Shown: positions 27,674 to 35,537 of the stretch, one piece after another
Numbering within the stretch: the stretch's first letter is position 1
Layout: each line of letters starts with the position of its first letter
Source: Ohtaekwangia koreensis
GTDB taxonomy: Bacteria; Bacteroidota; Bacteroidia; Cytophagales; Cyclobacteriaceae
NCBI RefSeq assembly: GCF_900167975.1
Contig: NZ_FUZU01000001.1
Coordinates: 315,001 to 379,000 of the forward strand
Reading direction: 5' to 3'
Length of the DNA stretch: 64,000 nt
Made by a program: the position numbers and the translations under genes
The notes under the pieces: generated by a model
The model's database searches: none
Seen by the model: only the letters and a program-made list of their open reading frames with translations
Told to the model about the DNA's origin: nothing

Positions 27674-28240
27674 ATGCTAAAAATTAAAAGTGCCATTCCG
27701 AATATGTTGATTGTATTGGCTTTGACCTGCCTGGCAGCCGATAAACCGAAGCTTGTGAAAACGAAGGTGAATGACCAGATAACGGTATCTATTCCACAAG
27801 GCTGGCGCCCCATGGATGCTATGGATTTCACACAACGTTATCCTTCCGTTCGTGCACCGTTGGCAGCCTATACCAATGAAGATAGAATTGTTGATTTCAG
27901 CGTAAACATTTCTGCAACACGATGGCCGGATACCAACCATGAACTTGCAAAAGAATTTTTCAAAGCAAGTCTGATGAATACATTCGATCGGGTTGATATG
28001 ATTCAGGAAGGTGTTCAGGAGATCAACAAAAAGAAATTTATCTATTTCGAATTTGAATCAAAGATCAGCGGCAACCGACAGCAGGAAGGATTTCAGGATC
28101 CCATTATGCGCTATACCTATATTCAATATTTACTGGAACCAGGCCGAACGCTTGTCTTCTCATTCAACTGCCCGAGGCGTGTAAAAGATCAGTGGCAGGA
28201 AACAGCGCGAACGATGATGAAAGCAATTAAAGTAAAGTAG
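27674..28240 (+). CDS. Exported protein of unknown function, PsbP/DcrB-like fold suspected
   Basis: 188 residues with a hydrophobic N-terminus (about residues 8-22: [15 protein letters not shown]) that could be a Sec signal peptide or, with Cys19, a lipoprotein signal. The rest is about 165 residues in which [18 protein letters not shown] near the start, a central [10 protein letters not shown] helix and a C-terminal [13 protein letters not shown] strand-helix pattern recall the PsbP/DcrB/DUF1795 alpha-beta fold. I do not recognise the family securely. It precedes tadA, with a hairpin in the 63-base gap. Confidence 0.6.
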   Translation: MLKIKSAIPNMLIVLALTCLAADKPKLVKTKVNDQITVSIPQGWRPMDAMDFTQRYPSVRAPLAAYTNEDRIVDFSVNISATRWPDTNHELAKEFFKASLMNTFDRVDMIQEGVQEINKKKFIYFEFESKISGNRQQEGFQDPIMRYTYIQYLLEPGRTLVFSFNCPRRVKDQWQETARTMMKAIKVK

Positions 28241-28272
28241 TTTTTCGGCTTTGCGATTTGCATCTTGAGTTT

Positions 28273-28300
28273 AAGCGTAAAGCTTTTAGCTTTGCGTTTT
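28273..28300 (+). terminator. Hairpin directly before the tadA start
   Basis: Arms 28273-28284 and 28288-28299 pair over 12 positions (two G-U pairs) around a TTT loop. The last pair lies 4 bases before the tadA ATG. It may end the upstream transcript or cover the tadA translation start. Confidence 0.5.
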
Positions 28301-28303
28301 GCT

Positions 28304-28747
28304 ATGGAATTATATACCGATGAATACTTCATGCGTGAAGCAATGAAAGAAGCTGCGAAGGCTTTTGATATAGGGGAAGTGCCGGTAGGAGCGGTTGTAG
28401 TGAGCAATAATAAAATTATAGGCAGAGCGCACAACCAGACTGAAAAACTTACTGATGCTACCGCGCATGCTGAAATGTTAGCCATTACGGCTGCAGCAAA
28501 TTATTTAGGATCAAAATACTTAAGCGAGTGTACACTATATGTTACACTTGAGCCTTGTGTAATGTGTGCCGGAGCTTTGCATTGGACACAGTTGCAAAAA
28601 TTAGTATTTGGTGCTTCAGATATACAGCGTGGATATAGTCTGGTAAGTACACCATTACTACATCCAAAAACGGAAGTAGTGAAAGGCGTGAAAGCCGAAG
28701 AGAGCAAACAAATGTTAACCGATTTTTTTAAGAGAATCAGAAATTAA
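28304..28747 (+). CDS. tadA: tRNA-specific adenosine deaminase
   Basis: TadA deaminates A34 of tRNA-Arg(ACG) to inosine. The 147-residue protein has the zinc motif HAEML (His55, catalytic Glu57) and PCVMCAGAL (Cys85, Cys88). The ATG at 28304 gives the usual family N-terminus (ELYTDEYFMREAMKEA); the frame runs upstream for 13 residues but these fall in the hairpin. The DUF3127 gene follows after 8 bases and is probably co-transcribed. Confidence 0.92.
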   Translation: MELYTDEYFMREAMKEAAKAFDIGEVPVGAVVVSNNKIIGRAHNQTEKLTDATAHAEMLAITAAANYLGSKYLSECTLYVTLEPCVMCAGALHWTQLQKLVFGASDIQRGYSLVSTPLLHPKTEVVKGVKAEESKQMLTDFFKRIRN

Positions 28748-28755
28748 TTAGTCAC

Positions 28756-29109
28756 ATGGAAATAAAAGGAAAAGTAATCCAACTGTTACAGTTGCAAACC
28801 GGCCAGGGAAAAAAAGGCACATGGAAGAAACAGGAATTTATTATTGAAACACAAACTCAATACCCTAAAAAAGTATGTCTTTCAGCATGGGGAGATAAAG
28901 TTGATCAGTATAATTTGTCAGTTGGCGATGAAGTTTCAGTATCGGTTGATCTGGAGAGCAGAGAGTATAACGGACGCTGGTATACTGAAGCAAGAGCATG
29001 GAAGCTTGAGAAGAGTGGTGGCAGTGGCAAAGGTAGCAGCAGTGCACCGCCTCCTGGCGATGAACCTTTTTATGGAGACAATAGCCCGTCAGATGATCTG
29101 CCTTTCTAG
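28756..29109 (+). CDS. DUF3127 protein with an SSB-like acidic tail
   Basis: 117 residues. The core (about residues 1-85; MEIKGKVIQLLQLQTGQGKK at the start, then KKQEFIIETQTQYPKKV, SVGDEVSVSVDLESREYNGRW) is the small OB-fold-like DUF3127 domain widespread in Bacteroidota. A Gly/Ser/Pro linker follows and the protein ends DDLPF. This closely resembles the C-terminal tip of bacterial single-stranded-DNA-binding proteins (DDDIPF), which recruits repair and replication proteins. The tail suggests a nucleic-acid role, but this is inference. It is 8 bases after tadA. Confidence 0.85.
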   Translation: MEIKGKVIQLLQLQTGQGKKGTWKKQEFIIETQTQYPKKVCLSAWGDKVDQYNLSVGDEVSVSVDLESREYNGRWYTEARAWKLEKSGGSGKGSSSAPPPGDEPFYGDNSPSDDLPF

Positions 29110-29197
29110 GAAGCAGATACGATCAGTCGTAGCAGTAACATAAAATAATTAGTATAATCATAATACTTGTGAAATTTTCTCGGTGAGGTTATGGTTG

Positions 29198-29205
29198 TAT
29201 ATTTG
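29198..29205 (+). promoter_or_regulatory. -7 promoter element of the superoxide dismutase gene
   Basis: TATATTTG matches TAnnTTTG in full, 39 bases before the start codon. The -33 position shows only TTTT. Confidence 0.45.
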
Positions 29206-29244
29206 ATTTCTTACAAAATGTTCAACCTATAAATATTAAGTACT

Positions 29245-29853
29245 ATGGCTTTTACATTGCCCGCGCTGCCGTATGCAGCCAATGCTCTTGAACCACATAT
29301 CGATGCAAAGACTATGGAGATACACCATGGTAAACATCATAACACGTATGTAACGAATCTTAACAATGCTATTGCAGGTACAGATGCTGAGAAGCTTAGC
29401 ATTGAAGAGATCAATAAAAATATCTCCAAGTATCCTGTAGCAGTACGTAACAATGGCGGTGGTCATTATAATCACAGCTTGTTCTGGACTATACTTGGTC
29501 CAAATGCTGGTGGTGCTCCAACAGGTGCGTTGGCAGATGCTATCAATGCTACATTTGGGAACTTCGATGAGTTCAAAACTAAATTCGGAGCAGCTGGTAC
29601 AGGTCGCTTCGGTTCAGGCTGGGCTTGGTTAATTGTTGATGGAAGTAAAAAACTTCAGATCACTTCAACGCCTAATCAGGATAATCCGCTTATGGATGTT
29701 GCTGAGGTAAAAGGAACTCCAATCTTAGGACTGGATGTTTGGGAACATGCTTACTATTTGAACTACCAAAACCGCAGACCAGATTACATCGCTGCATTCT
29801 GGAATGTTGTAAACTGGAGTGAAGTATCAAAGCGTTTTGAAGCTGCTAAATAA
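29245..29853 (+). CDS. sodA: Superoxide dismutase, Mn-type
   Basis: The enzyme dismutates superoxide to peroxide and oxygen in the cytoplasm. The 202-residue protein has all four metal ligands (His in [13 protein letters not shown], His in [11 protein letters not shown], Asp and His in [12 protein letters not shown]). The GGHxNHSLFW form and the TPNQDNPLM segment favour manganese or cambialistic use over iron; this cannot be settled by sequence alone. It has its own -7 element and a terminator at 29881, so it is a single-gene unit. Confidence 0.93.
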   Translation: MAFTLPALPYAANALEPHIDAKTMEIHHGKHHNTYVTNLNNAIAGTDAEKLSIEEINKNISKYPVAVRNNGGGHYNHSLFWTILGPNAGGAPTGALADAINATFGNFDEFKTKFGAAGTGRFGSGWAWLIVDGSKKLQITSTPNQDNPLMDVAEVKGTPILGLDVWEHAYYLNYQNRRPDYIAAFWNVVNWSEVSKRFEAAK

Positions 29854-29880
29854 GCGTTACAACAAAACGTTATAACACAC

Positions 29881-29905
29881 AAAGGCTTCCTTTCAGGAGG
29901 CCTTT
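29881..29905 (+). terminator. Terminator of the superoxide dismutase gene
   Basis: An 11-bp stem with one G-U pair (29881-29891 with 29895-29905) and a 3-base loop; only a short T run follows. Confidence 0.75.
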
Positions 29906-29936
29906 GTCATTTAAATGTGTTAACAGTAATCGATTG

Positions 29937-29956
29937 ATATCAGATATATCTGATAT
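29937..29956. promoter_or_regulatory. Perfect 20-bp palindrome
   Basis: The twenty bases at 29937-29956 are identical to their own reverse complement (half-site ATATCAGATA). The position between the superoxide dismutase terminator and the next start is suitable for a dimeric regulator site. Part of its symmetry comes from ATAT words that are common in this genome, so function is not established. Confidence 0.35.
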
Positions 29957-30196
29957 ATAGGGAAATATTCTGATCCCTTCACAACGTGGTTATCCGATGG
30001 ACCACACACGGTGCGTGCGTACAGCCCATCAGTTGTTTGAAAAAGGCTTTTTCCTCTTCAAAAATGAATAAAAACCGTCTAAGGGAATGAATTTTTAAAA
30101 TCAGAATTGGCTGATTTCCGTTGGTTTCTGTTTCGCCATATTTGAAAACAGTTTCATGGTAAACACAAACGTTGCACCATATAGACGACCACAAAA

Positions 30197-30760
30197 ATGT
30201 ATAGCCCTATGAATTTAATGATCAGTTCAATAACCGCGGTTTTTTTTCTTTTCAGCAACTTCTTTGGGATTTCTGTTGCACCTGAAACAGCAACGAAAAC
30301 TACTATATCTTCATTGGAAGATAAAAGTAAATTCCTGATTGAAGCGGGCAGATCTGTTACTGTAAAAGAGAATTGTAACATTGGTCCAAATACAGTATTG
30401 GAAGTACGGGGTGTGTTGCTGATCGAAGGAGATCTCGTTATCCGTCAGGATCTTGAACTCATCGTTGCAGGCGAAGGCAAACTATATATTAAAGGCGATA
30501 TAATTGCGCAGTCTACTGCCATAAAAAATATTCAGGTTCTTGATCGTGGTGAACTATCCATCGAGGGTACATTCAATGCGAATGAGAATACAAAAATTAT
30601 GACACAAGGTGGAGGATCCATAACCACCAACCGGGTAGTGGCAAGTAAAACAGTTCAGATCACGGGTACACGTCAATTCGTGGCTTCTGCCTGTGCATGC
30701 GACAGCGGATTGAACTGCGACTTCTGCCAAATGTTCCCGGTATCAAGACGTTCAAAATAA
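30197..30760 (+). CDS. Exported beta-solenoid-like protein with a Cys-rich tail
   Basis: 187 residues. A hydrophobic N-terminus (about 5-26, ISSITAVFFLFSNFFG) looks like a signal peptide. From about residue 45 to 155 short beta strands recur (VLEVRGVLLIEGDLVIRQDL, KLYIKGDIIAQ, GELSIEGTFNAN, GSITTNRVVASK), as in bactofilin-like or polymer-forming beta-solenoids. The C-terminus has four Cys in a compact block (ACACDSGLNCDFC) and ends with a basic RRSK. I do not recognise the family. It is a single gene with a terminator-like hairpin about 70 bases downstream. Confidence 0.65.
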   Translation: MYSPMNLMISSITAVFFLFSNFFGISVAPETATKTTISSLEDKSKFLIEAGRSVTVKENCNIGPNTVLEVRGVLLIEGDLVIRQDLELIVAGEGKLYIKGDIIAQSTAIKNIQVLDRGELSIEGTFNANENTKIMTQGGGSITTNRVVASKTVQITGTRQFVASACACDSGLNCDFCQMFPVSRRSK

Positions 30761-30827
30761 CATAAGATTTTTCATTGGGCTACTACGGGTTATCTACCCG
30801 ATCCGTTATCAGGTAAACAAATTCAAT

Positions 30828-30854
30828 AAGGCTTCTATCCAGAAGCCTTTTTTT
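30828..30854 (+). terminator. Terminator after the beta-solenoid-like gene
   Basis: A 9-bp perfect stem (30828-30836 with 30841-30849), a 4-base loop and continued T residues. Confidence 0.8.
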
Positions 30855-30883
30855 GTTTCTATCTTGAAACGAATATATACATA

Positions 30884-31783
30884 ATGAGAACTCTAAAGTC
30901 AGATACACTGCTGATAGCATCGTGCATAATCATGCTTTTATCCTGTCAATCGAAAGTAACGAAAGAGAAACTGGGCAAGAATATAGCATCGGTACTCGGG
31001 CAACAGTCTGGCGTTTTCGCTGTAGCGTTTAAAGATTTAACGACAGGCGAAGAAATATTGATTGATGAACGTGAAAGTTTTCATGCCGCCAGCACTATGA
31101 AAACACCCGTGTTGATAGAGGTATGCAAACAGGTAGTGGCTGGCAAATTTTCACTGACAGATTCTATTGTCTTAAAGAATGAATTTAAAAGTATAGTAGA
31201 CAGCAGCGTGTTTACGTTAGACCCGCAAGATGATAGTGAGCAGGAACTATATAATCACCTGGGTGAAAAGCGATCGATTTCTTCACTCGCGTACGACATG
31301 ATTATTGCCAGCAGTAATCTGGCTACGAACTTAATTATTGAACTGGTCGATGCTAAAAATGTAACGCAGACGATGCGCGATCTCGGTGCCAGAGATATAC
31401 AAGTGTTACGAGGCGTGGAGGATGCTAAAGCTTTTGATCGAGGACTTATAAATACAACTACCGCTTACGACTTGATGGTGATCTTCGAAAAGATAGCGAA
31501 CGGTGAAGCCGTTAATCCGGAAGCATCCCAGATTATGATTGGTATACTTTCGGATCAGAAGTTTAATGAAATCATTCCTGCAAAACTCCCGAAGGATGTT
31601 AAGGTTGCCCACAAGACCGGAAACATTGCCGGTGTGAATCACGATTCGGGTATCGTATTTCTTCCCGATGGACGAAAGTATATAGTAGTGCTGTTATCCA
31701 AAGAAGCAAAAGATGAAAAGGCAGCGATAGCAGCCATGGCTTCTGTTTCGGAAATGATTTATAGCTATATGATGCAGCCATAA
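30884..31783 (+). CDS. Class A beta-lactamase-related serine hydrolase, lipoprotein
   Basis: 299 residues with a lipoprotein signal (lipobox MLLSC, Cys21). The serine penicillin-recognising fold motifs are all visible: SxxK as Ser70-Thr-Met-Lys73, an SxN-type motif SSN (143-145), Glu179 in the RGVEDAKAFDRG loop, and KTG at 244-246 in HKTGNIAG. Length and motif spacing fit class A beta-lactamases and their uncharacterised Bacteroidota relatives. The middle motif is SSN rather than the usual SDN, so hydrolysis of beta-lactams cannot be assumed; a role as a peptidase or wall enzyme is possible. Outer or inner membrane anchored, facing the periplasm. Confidence 0.85.
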   Translation: MRTLKSDTLLIASCIIMLLSCQSKVTKEKLGKNIASVLGQQSGVFAVAFKDLTTGEEILIDERESFHAASTMKTPVLIEVCKQVVAGKFSLTDSIVLKNEFKSIVDSSVFTLDPQDDSEQELYNHLGEKRSISSLAYDMIIASSNLATNLIIELVDAKNVTQTMRDLGARDIQVLRGVEDAKAFDRGLINTTTAYDLMVIFEKIANGEAVNPEASQIMIGILSDQKFNEIIPAKLPKDVKVAHKTGNIAGVNHDSGIVFLPDGRKYIVVLLSKEAKDEKAAIAAMASVSEMIYSYMMQP

Positions 31784-31849
31784 TTTAGACGATATTCTTA
31801 TTCGGTAAATTAAAGCTTTATCTTGCAGCCATAATTAGTATACTAACAC

Positions 31850-32059
31850 ATGGAAGTTAAAGACAGTAATGGCAACGTGCTGAACGATGGAGATTCAGTT
31901 ACATTAATTAAAGATCTGAAAGTAAAAGGTTCTTCGCTTACCTTAAAGCGCGGTACGGTTGTTAAAAAGATTAAGCTTACTGAAGATGCCAATGAAGTGG
32001 ATTGCCGCGTAAACGGAAGTAGCATTGTGCTAAGAACAGAATTTCTGAAGAAGATGTAA
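31850..32059 (+). CDS. PhnA-like (YjdM) single-domain protein
   Basis: 69 residues. The whole chain ([20 protein letters not shown], then [19 protein letters not shown] and [11 protein letters not shown]) matches the C-terminal domain of PhnA/YjdM proteins, once annotated as alkylphosphonate utilisation proteins though the role is not established. The N-terminal zinc-ribbon half of the full-length family is absent; the gene starts directly with the domain. It is a single gene of a cytoplasmic protein. No phosphonate genes are near. Confidence 0.8.
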   Translation: MEVKDSNGNVLNDGDSVTLIKDLKVKGSSLTLKRGTVVKKIKLTEDANEVDCRVNGSSIVLRTEFLKKM

Positions 32060-32175
32060 GACGGCACGAAGCCTGTTCAAGATACTCATGAAGACTAAAC
32101 ATATTCAGTATTCATACTGAGTATGTTTTAGAATATATCTCAGGTATACTTTGTGGAATGGTATTGTTGTTCGAA

Positions 32176-32604
32176 TCAGTAATTCCTTCGGATGAGATAT
32201 ATAAACCCTGCACGAATAGAAAACTCTCCTTTGAAATAAAAATCACCGATAGCTTCAAATTTCCAGTTTTCATCAAGCGGTTTCATCCAGCCGCCCCCTA
32301 GGGAAAGATCGTTCTCACCAATTAATCCGCGGAAGCGTACAAAAGCTTCTTCGACCGGAAACCACCGTATACCGGTTACAAAACTAACTTCATCGGCTGT
32401 CCAGATTTCAATGCCTCCGGTGGCAGTAAGATTTCGCGTCAGAAAATAATTACCTTCTACGCCAATCTGGGCTTTGCCGGCAATATTATCATTGTCGGTT
32501 TTCATCAGGTCGGTTCCTACACCAATCATGATGTCTTTGGCGATTTGCGAAAACGTTGTAATCGAAACAAGCAGGAAGGGAACGATCAGGATTTTTTTTG
32601 CCAT
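32176..32604 (-). CDS. Small exported protein, probably outer-membrane beta-barrel
   Basis: 142 residues with a signal peptide (MAKKILIVPFLLVSITTFSQ). The mature part alternates short amphipathic strands rich in Gly and aromatic residues (GKAQIGVEGNYFLTRNLTAT, FVTGIRWFPVEEAFVRF, ENWKFEAIGDFYFKGEFSIR) and ends with an aromatic residue (Tyr), features of small outer-membrane barrels. No named family is recognised. It is transcribed away from the B12 operon and ends near the PhnA-like gene. Confidence 0.65.
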   Translation of the reverse strand: MAKKILIVPFLLVSITTFSQIAKDIMIGVGTDLMKTDNDNIAGKAQIGVEGNYFLTRNLTATGGIEIWTADEVSFVTGIRWFPVEEAFVRFRGLIGENDLSLGGGWMKPLDENWKFEAIGDFYFKGEFSIRAGFIYLIRRNY

Positions 32605-32680
32605 ATACTATCAGACATGCAAATATAGCAGTTCGTAATTCACAAGACATTGTTAATCGGCTAATGGCTAACAAGCGCAG

Positions 32681-32711
32681 TTGAACAAGATTAAAATTAC
32701 AGCTATACTTG
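32681..32711 (+). promoter_or_regulatory. Promoter of the B12 riboswitch-btuB-cob operon
   Basis: TTG at 32681-32683, a 20-base spacer, then TATACTTG at 32704-32711 (TAnnTTTG with one change). A start of transcription just downstream would fall at the 5' edge of the riboswitch, which supports the assignment. Confidence 0.6.
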
Positions 32712-32713
32712 CA

Positions 32714-32910
32714 GCTGTATTGGTTTTTATCACCTGTGGGTGATGAGATTAAAAGGGAATTCCGGTGTAACTCCGGAGCAGTTCCCGCTACTGTAATCCC
32801 GACTTTAGGTATACTAAAGTCTGTGCTCGTGCAAGAAAAGTCATTATTCATAAATCGATGAATGAGAAGGCAAGCAAGAGCTGGGAAAGCCAGGAGACCT
32901 GCCACTACAA
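32714..32910 (+). ncRNA. Cobalamin (adenosylcobalamin-class) riboswitch
   Basis: The conserved core is readable in order: AAAAGGGAATTCCGGTG, the paired CTCCGGAGCAGTTCCCGC, CTACTGTAATCCCGAC, a peripheral hairpin, GGGAAAGCC and the B12 box AGCCAGGAGACCTGCC at 32888-32903. The closing helix P1 can form between TGTATTGG (32716-32723) and CCACTACA (32902-32909) with one mismatch. Binding of cobalamin is known to lower expression of downstream genes in this class, usually by hiding the translation start. Here the next gene is btuB, whose ATG is about 140 bases beyond the B12 box. Confidence 0.93.
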
Positions 32911-33051
32911 ACAAATTCAATTCAGTGCTTCGGGTAAAAAGCAATGGATGTGACCTTGACGATGATTGCCTATACTACTCACGCAATCACACGCTTTGAT
33001 CTCATTCAAGCCTTTTACTCTTTTTTCACAGATCCCTTAAAAAACCTAGTA

Positions 33052-34983
33052 ATGAAAAAGGAGAGAAAAGTATGGGCAATCACGTTGATTGCCGTTTGGT
33101 TGTTGGCGCCAAATAAAACAATTGCTCAGCAGGATTCATTGGCTTTATCTAACCTCGATGAAGTCGTTATCACCGCTACAAAATTTCCAAAAAACCAAAG
33201 TGAAACCGGTAAGGTTTTAACCGTTATCGATGAAGAACAATTAAGCCGCAGTGCTGGTAAAGATCTGGCACAAGTACTCAACGAACAGGTGGGTATAGTT
33301 ATAACCGGAGCGAACAGCAATCCGGGTAAAGACAAATCGGTATACCTGCGTGGCGCCAAGAGTGAGTATACATTGGTGTTGCTGGATGGTATACCGTTGA
33401 ACGACCCGAGCAGTATCGGTGGAGGTGCATTTGATCTGCGTATGTTGCCGATCGATCAGATCGAGCGTATTGAAATTCTCAAAGGCAGTCAGTCGACATT
33501 ATATGGAACCGATGCTATAGCTGGTGTTATCAACATCATTACAAAAAAGAAAGGTGATAAGCCGGTAGGTGTTTCTGGTATGGCAGGCTATGGAAGCTAT
33601 AATACTCGTAAGGGTAACCTGGTAGTGGCCGGCACAACCAGTATTATAGACTATAATGTAGGCTATACATATTTAAAGACAGACGGTATAAGCGAAGCAA
33701 AAGATACTGCGGATACAGGTAACTTTGATAAAGATGGATACAAGCAGAATTCGGTACAGGTAAATGTAGGTATCAAACCAACAGATAATATTTCAATCAG
33801 ACCATTTGTGCGCTACAGCAAGTTTGATGGTAAATATGATGCCGGTGCATTTAGTGATGATAAAAACTCCGACTATGAATCTAAATTTTTCAATGCCGGT
33901 CTTAATAGTCAGATAGCCTTTTCCAAAGGTGCTTTAAACATTCAATATGGCTACAATAAGATCGGTCGCGACTATATACAACCCGATTTTTTTGATCCTG
34001 CGATAATCGCCACAACCTCCTATACCGGTAAATTTCATAATGCAGAAGCATTTGTAAACTATAACCTTGCAGAACATTTCCAGGCATTAGGTGGTGTAAA
34101 TTACCAGAATCAAAAAATGAATGTTGAAGGATCAGATGCACTAAAAGAATCGTCACTCGATATGCTCAGTCCCTATGCTTCATTTTTTATAAAAGATATA
34201 CAAGGCTTTTCGGCTGAACTGGGAGGACGATTTGTACACCATTCGCAGTTTGGTAATACATTTATCTATAGTATAAATCCATCGTATCTTATCAATCGCA
34301 AAATCAAGTTGTTTGCCAATTACTCGACCGGGTTCAAGACACCCGTAGTTGATCAGTTGTATAACAAAAGCTATGGCAACGAAAACCTGGAACCTGAGAA
34401 AAGTAAAAATATCGAAGCCGGAGTTGATTTTACTGTTTTGAATGATAAACTGGTTCTCCGCGCAACGGCCTTCTCAAGAAAGATTGAAAATGTAATTGTA
34501 TATCTGTATCCGGGTTATATTAATATGGATAAGCAGAATGATAAAGGTGTTGAACTGGAGACAGAGTTTGCCGTAACCGATAAAATAAAGCTGAAAGCAT
34601 TTTACGCATTTGTAGAAGGCGATCTTACCACGAAGCTTACACCGGAACGCGATACCACTTATAATAACCTGATCAGACGGCCGAAACACTCCGTAGGTAT
34701 AAATATAGGCTATGCTGTAACAAGCAATCTGTTTGTAAGCGCCAACCTGAAAACCTTTGGTAAACGCAATGATCTTTTCTTTAATTCTACAACGTTTAAT
34801 AATGACCTTGTTGCAATGGATGCTTATGAACTGCTGGATGTTTACGCAGAGTATAAATTCCTTGCCGGGAAGTTAAAGGTGTTTGCCGATGTACGAAACA
34901 TACTGGATAAAGACTACTACGAAACCTATGGCTATACTACGATGGGTATAAATGGAAATGTAGGTGTTTCCTTTAGTCTTTAA
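33052..34983 (+). CDS. btuB: TonB-dependent vitamin B12 outer-membrane receptor
   Basis: The start at 33052 gives a 643-residue protein with signal peptide (about 1-26), TonB box (LDEVVITATK, about 35-44), plug domain (VLNEQVGIVI to GVINIITKKK) and a 22-strand barrel ending with Phe-Ser-Leu. The open frame continues 36 codons upstream to 32944, but that stretch has no signal-peptide character. Context (cobalamin riboswitch upstream, cobUTSC downstream) identifies the substrate as cobalamin or another corrinoid, taken up with energy from TonB-ExbBD. No periplasmic BtuF or BtuCD genes are in the window. Confidence 0.92.
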   Translation: MKKERKVWAITLIAVWLLAPNKTIAQQDSLALSNLDEVVITATKFPKNQSETGKVLTVIDEEQLSRSAGKDLAQVLNEQVGIVITGANSNPGKDKSVYLRGAKSEYTLVLLDGIPLNDPSSIGGGAFDLRMLPIDQIERIEILKGSQSTLYGTDAIAGVINIITKKKGDKPVGVSGMAGYGSYNTRKGNLVVAGTTSIIDYNVGYTYLKTDGISEAKDTADTGNFDKDGYKQNSVQVNVGIKPTDNISIRPFVRYSKFDGKYDAGAFSDDKNSDYESKFFNAGLNSQIAFSKGALNIQYGYNKIGRDYIQPDFFDPAIIATTSYTGKFHNAEAFVNYNLAEHFQALGGVNYQNQKMNVEGSDALKESSLDMLSPYASFFIKDIQGFSAELGGRFVHHSQFGNTFIYSINPSYLINRKIKLFANYSTGFKTPVVDQLYNKSYGNENLEPEKSKNIEAGVDFTVLNDKLVLRATAFSRKIENVIVYLYPGYINMDKQNDKGVELETEFAVTDKIKLKAFYAFVEGDLTTKLTPERDTTYNNLIRRPKHSVGINIGYAVTSNLFVSANLKTFGKRNDLFFNSTTFNNDLVAMDAYELLDVYAEYKFLAGKLKVFADVRNILDKDYYETYGYTTMGINGNVGVSFSL

Positions 34984-35018
34984 TTATTTGAGTAATAATA
35001 CTTAGTAAACCAAGTGCT

Positions 35019-35534
35019 ATGATAATTCTCGTAACCGGAGGTGCCCGTAGTGGAAAGAGCCGTTATGCGCAAGAACGTGCAAAGCAGGCAACGGAGCAAC
35101 CGGTATACGTTGCTACGGCACGGGTATGGGACGAGGACTTTAAAAGCAGGATCAGGCGGCATCAACAGGAGCGTGGCCCGGAGTGGACCAACTATGAAGC
35201 AGAGAAGTATATAAGTACATTGCCGCTTGACGGCAGCGTTGTAGTAATAGACTGTGTGACGCTTTGGCTTACTAATTTTTTTGTCGATCATCAGCAAGAT
35301 ATAGAGGCTGCATTGGTCGAATTCAAAAACGAGATTGATAAAGTCGCTGCACAGGCAGCGACTTTCATCATCATTACAAATGAGATCGGCATGGGACTTC
35401 ATGCTGATACCGAAGTGGGAAGAAAGTTTGTAGACCTACAAGGATGGGCTAATCAATATATAGCATCACAAGCCGAAGAAGTAATTTTTATGGTGTCGGG
35501 TATACCGGTCAGAATAAAACCTGCAACGCATTAA
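35019..35534 (+). CDS. cobU: Adenosylcobinamide kinase / adenosylcobinamide-phosphate guanylyltransferase
   Basis: 171 residues. CobU phosphorylates adenosylcobinamide and then transfers GMP to it. The P-loop GGARSGKS opens the protein (residues 7-14); VYVATARVWDEDFKSRIRRH (guanylate site with the His that is guanylylated) and VVIDCVTLWLTNFF follow. It begins 35 bases after btuB and ends 3 bases before cobT. A strict CobU with a 171-residue length is normal. Cytoplasmic. Confidence 0.94.
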   Translation: MIILVTGGARSGKSRYAQERAKQATEQPVYVATARVWDEDFKSRIRRHQQERGPEWTNYEAEKYISTLPLDGSVVVIDCVTLWLTNFFVDHQQDIEAALVEFKNEIDKVAAQAATFIIITNEIGMGLHADTEVGRKFVDLQGWANQYIASQAEEVIFMVSGIPVRIKPATH

Positions 35535-35537
35535 CGT

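Noticed and set aside
32944-33051. Upstream start for btuB
   Set aside because: The added 36 residues have no signal peptide, whereas the ATG at 33052 begins a typical signal followed by the TonB box.
34980-35402. 140-codon minus-strand frame opposite cobU
   Set aside because: It is the antisense shadow of an intact, well-recognised cobU.
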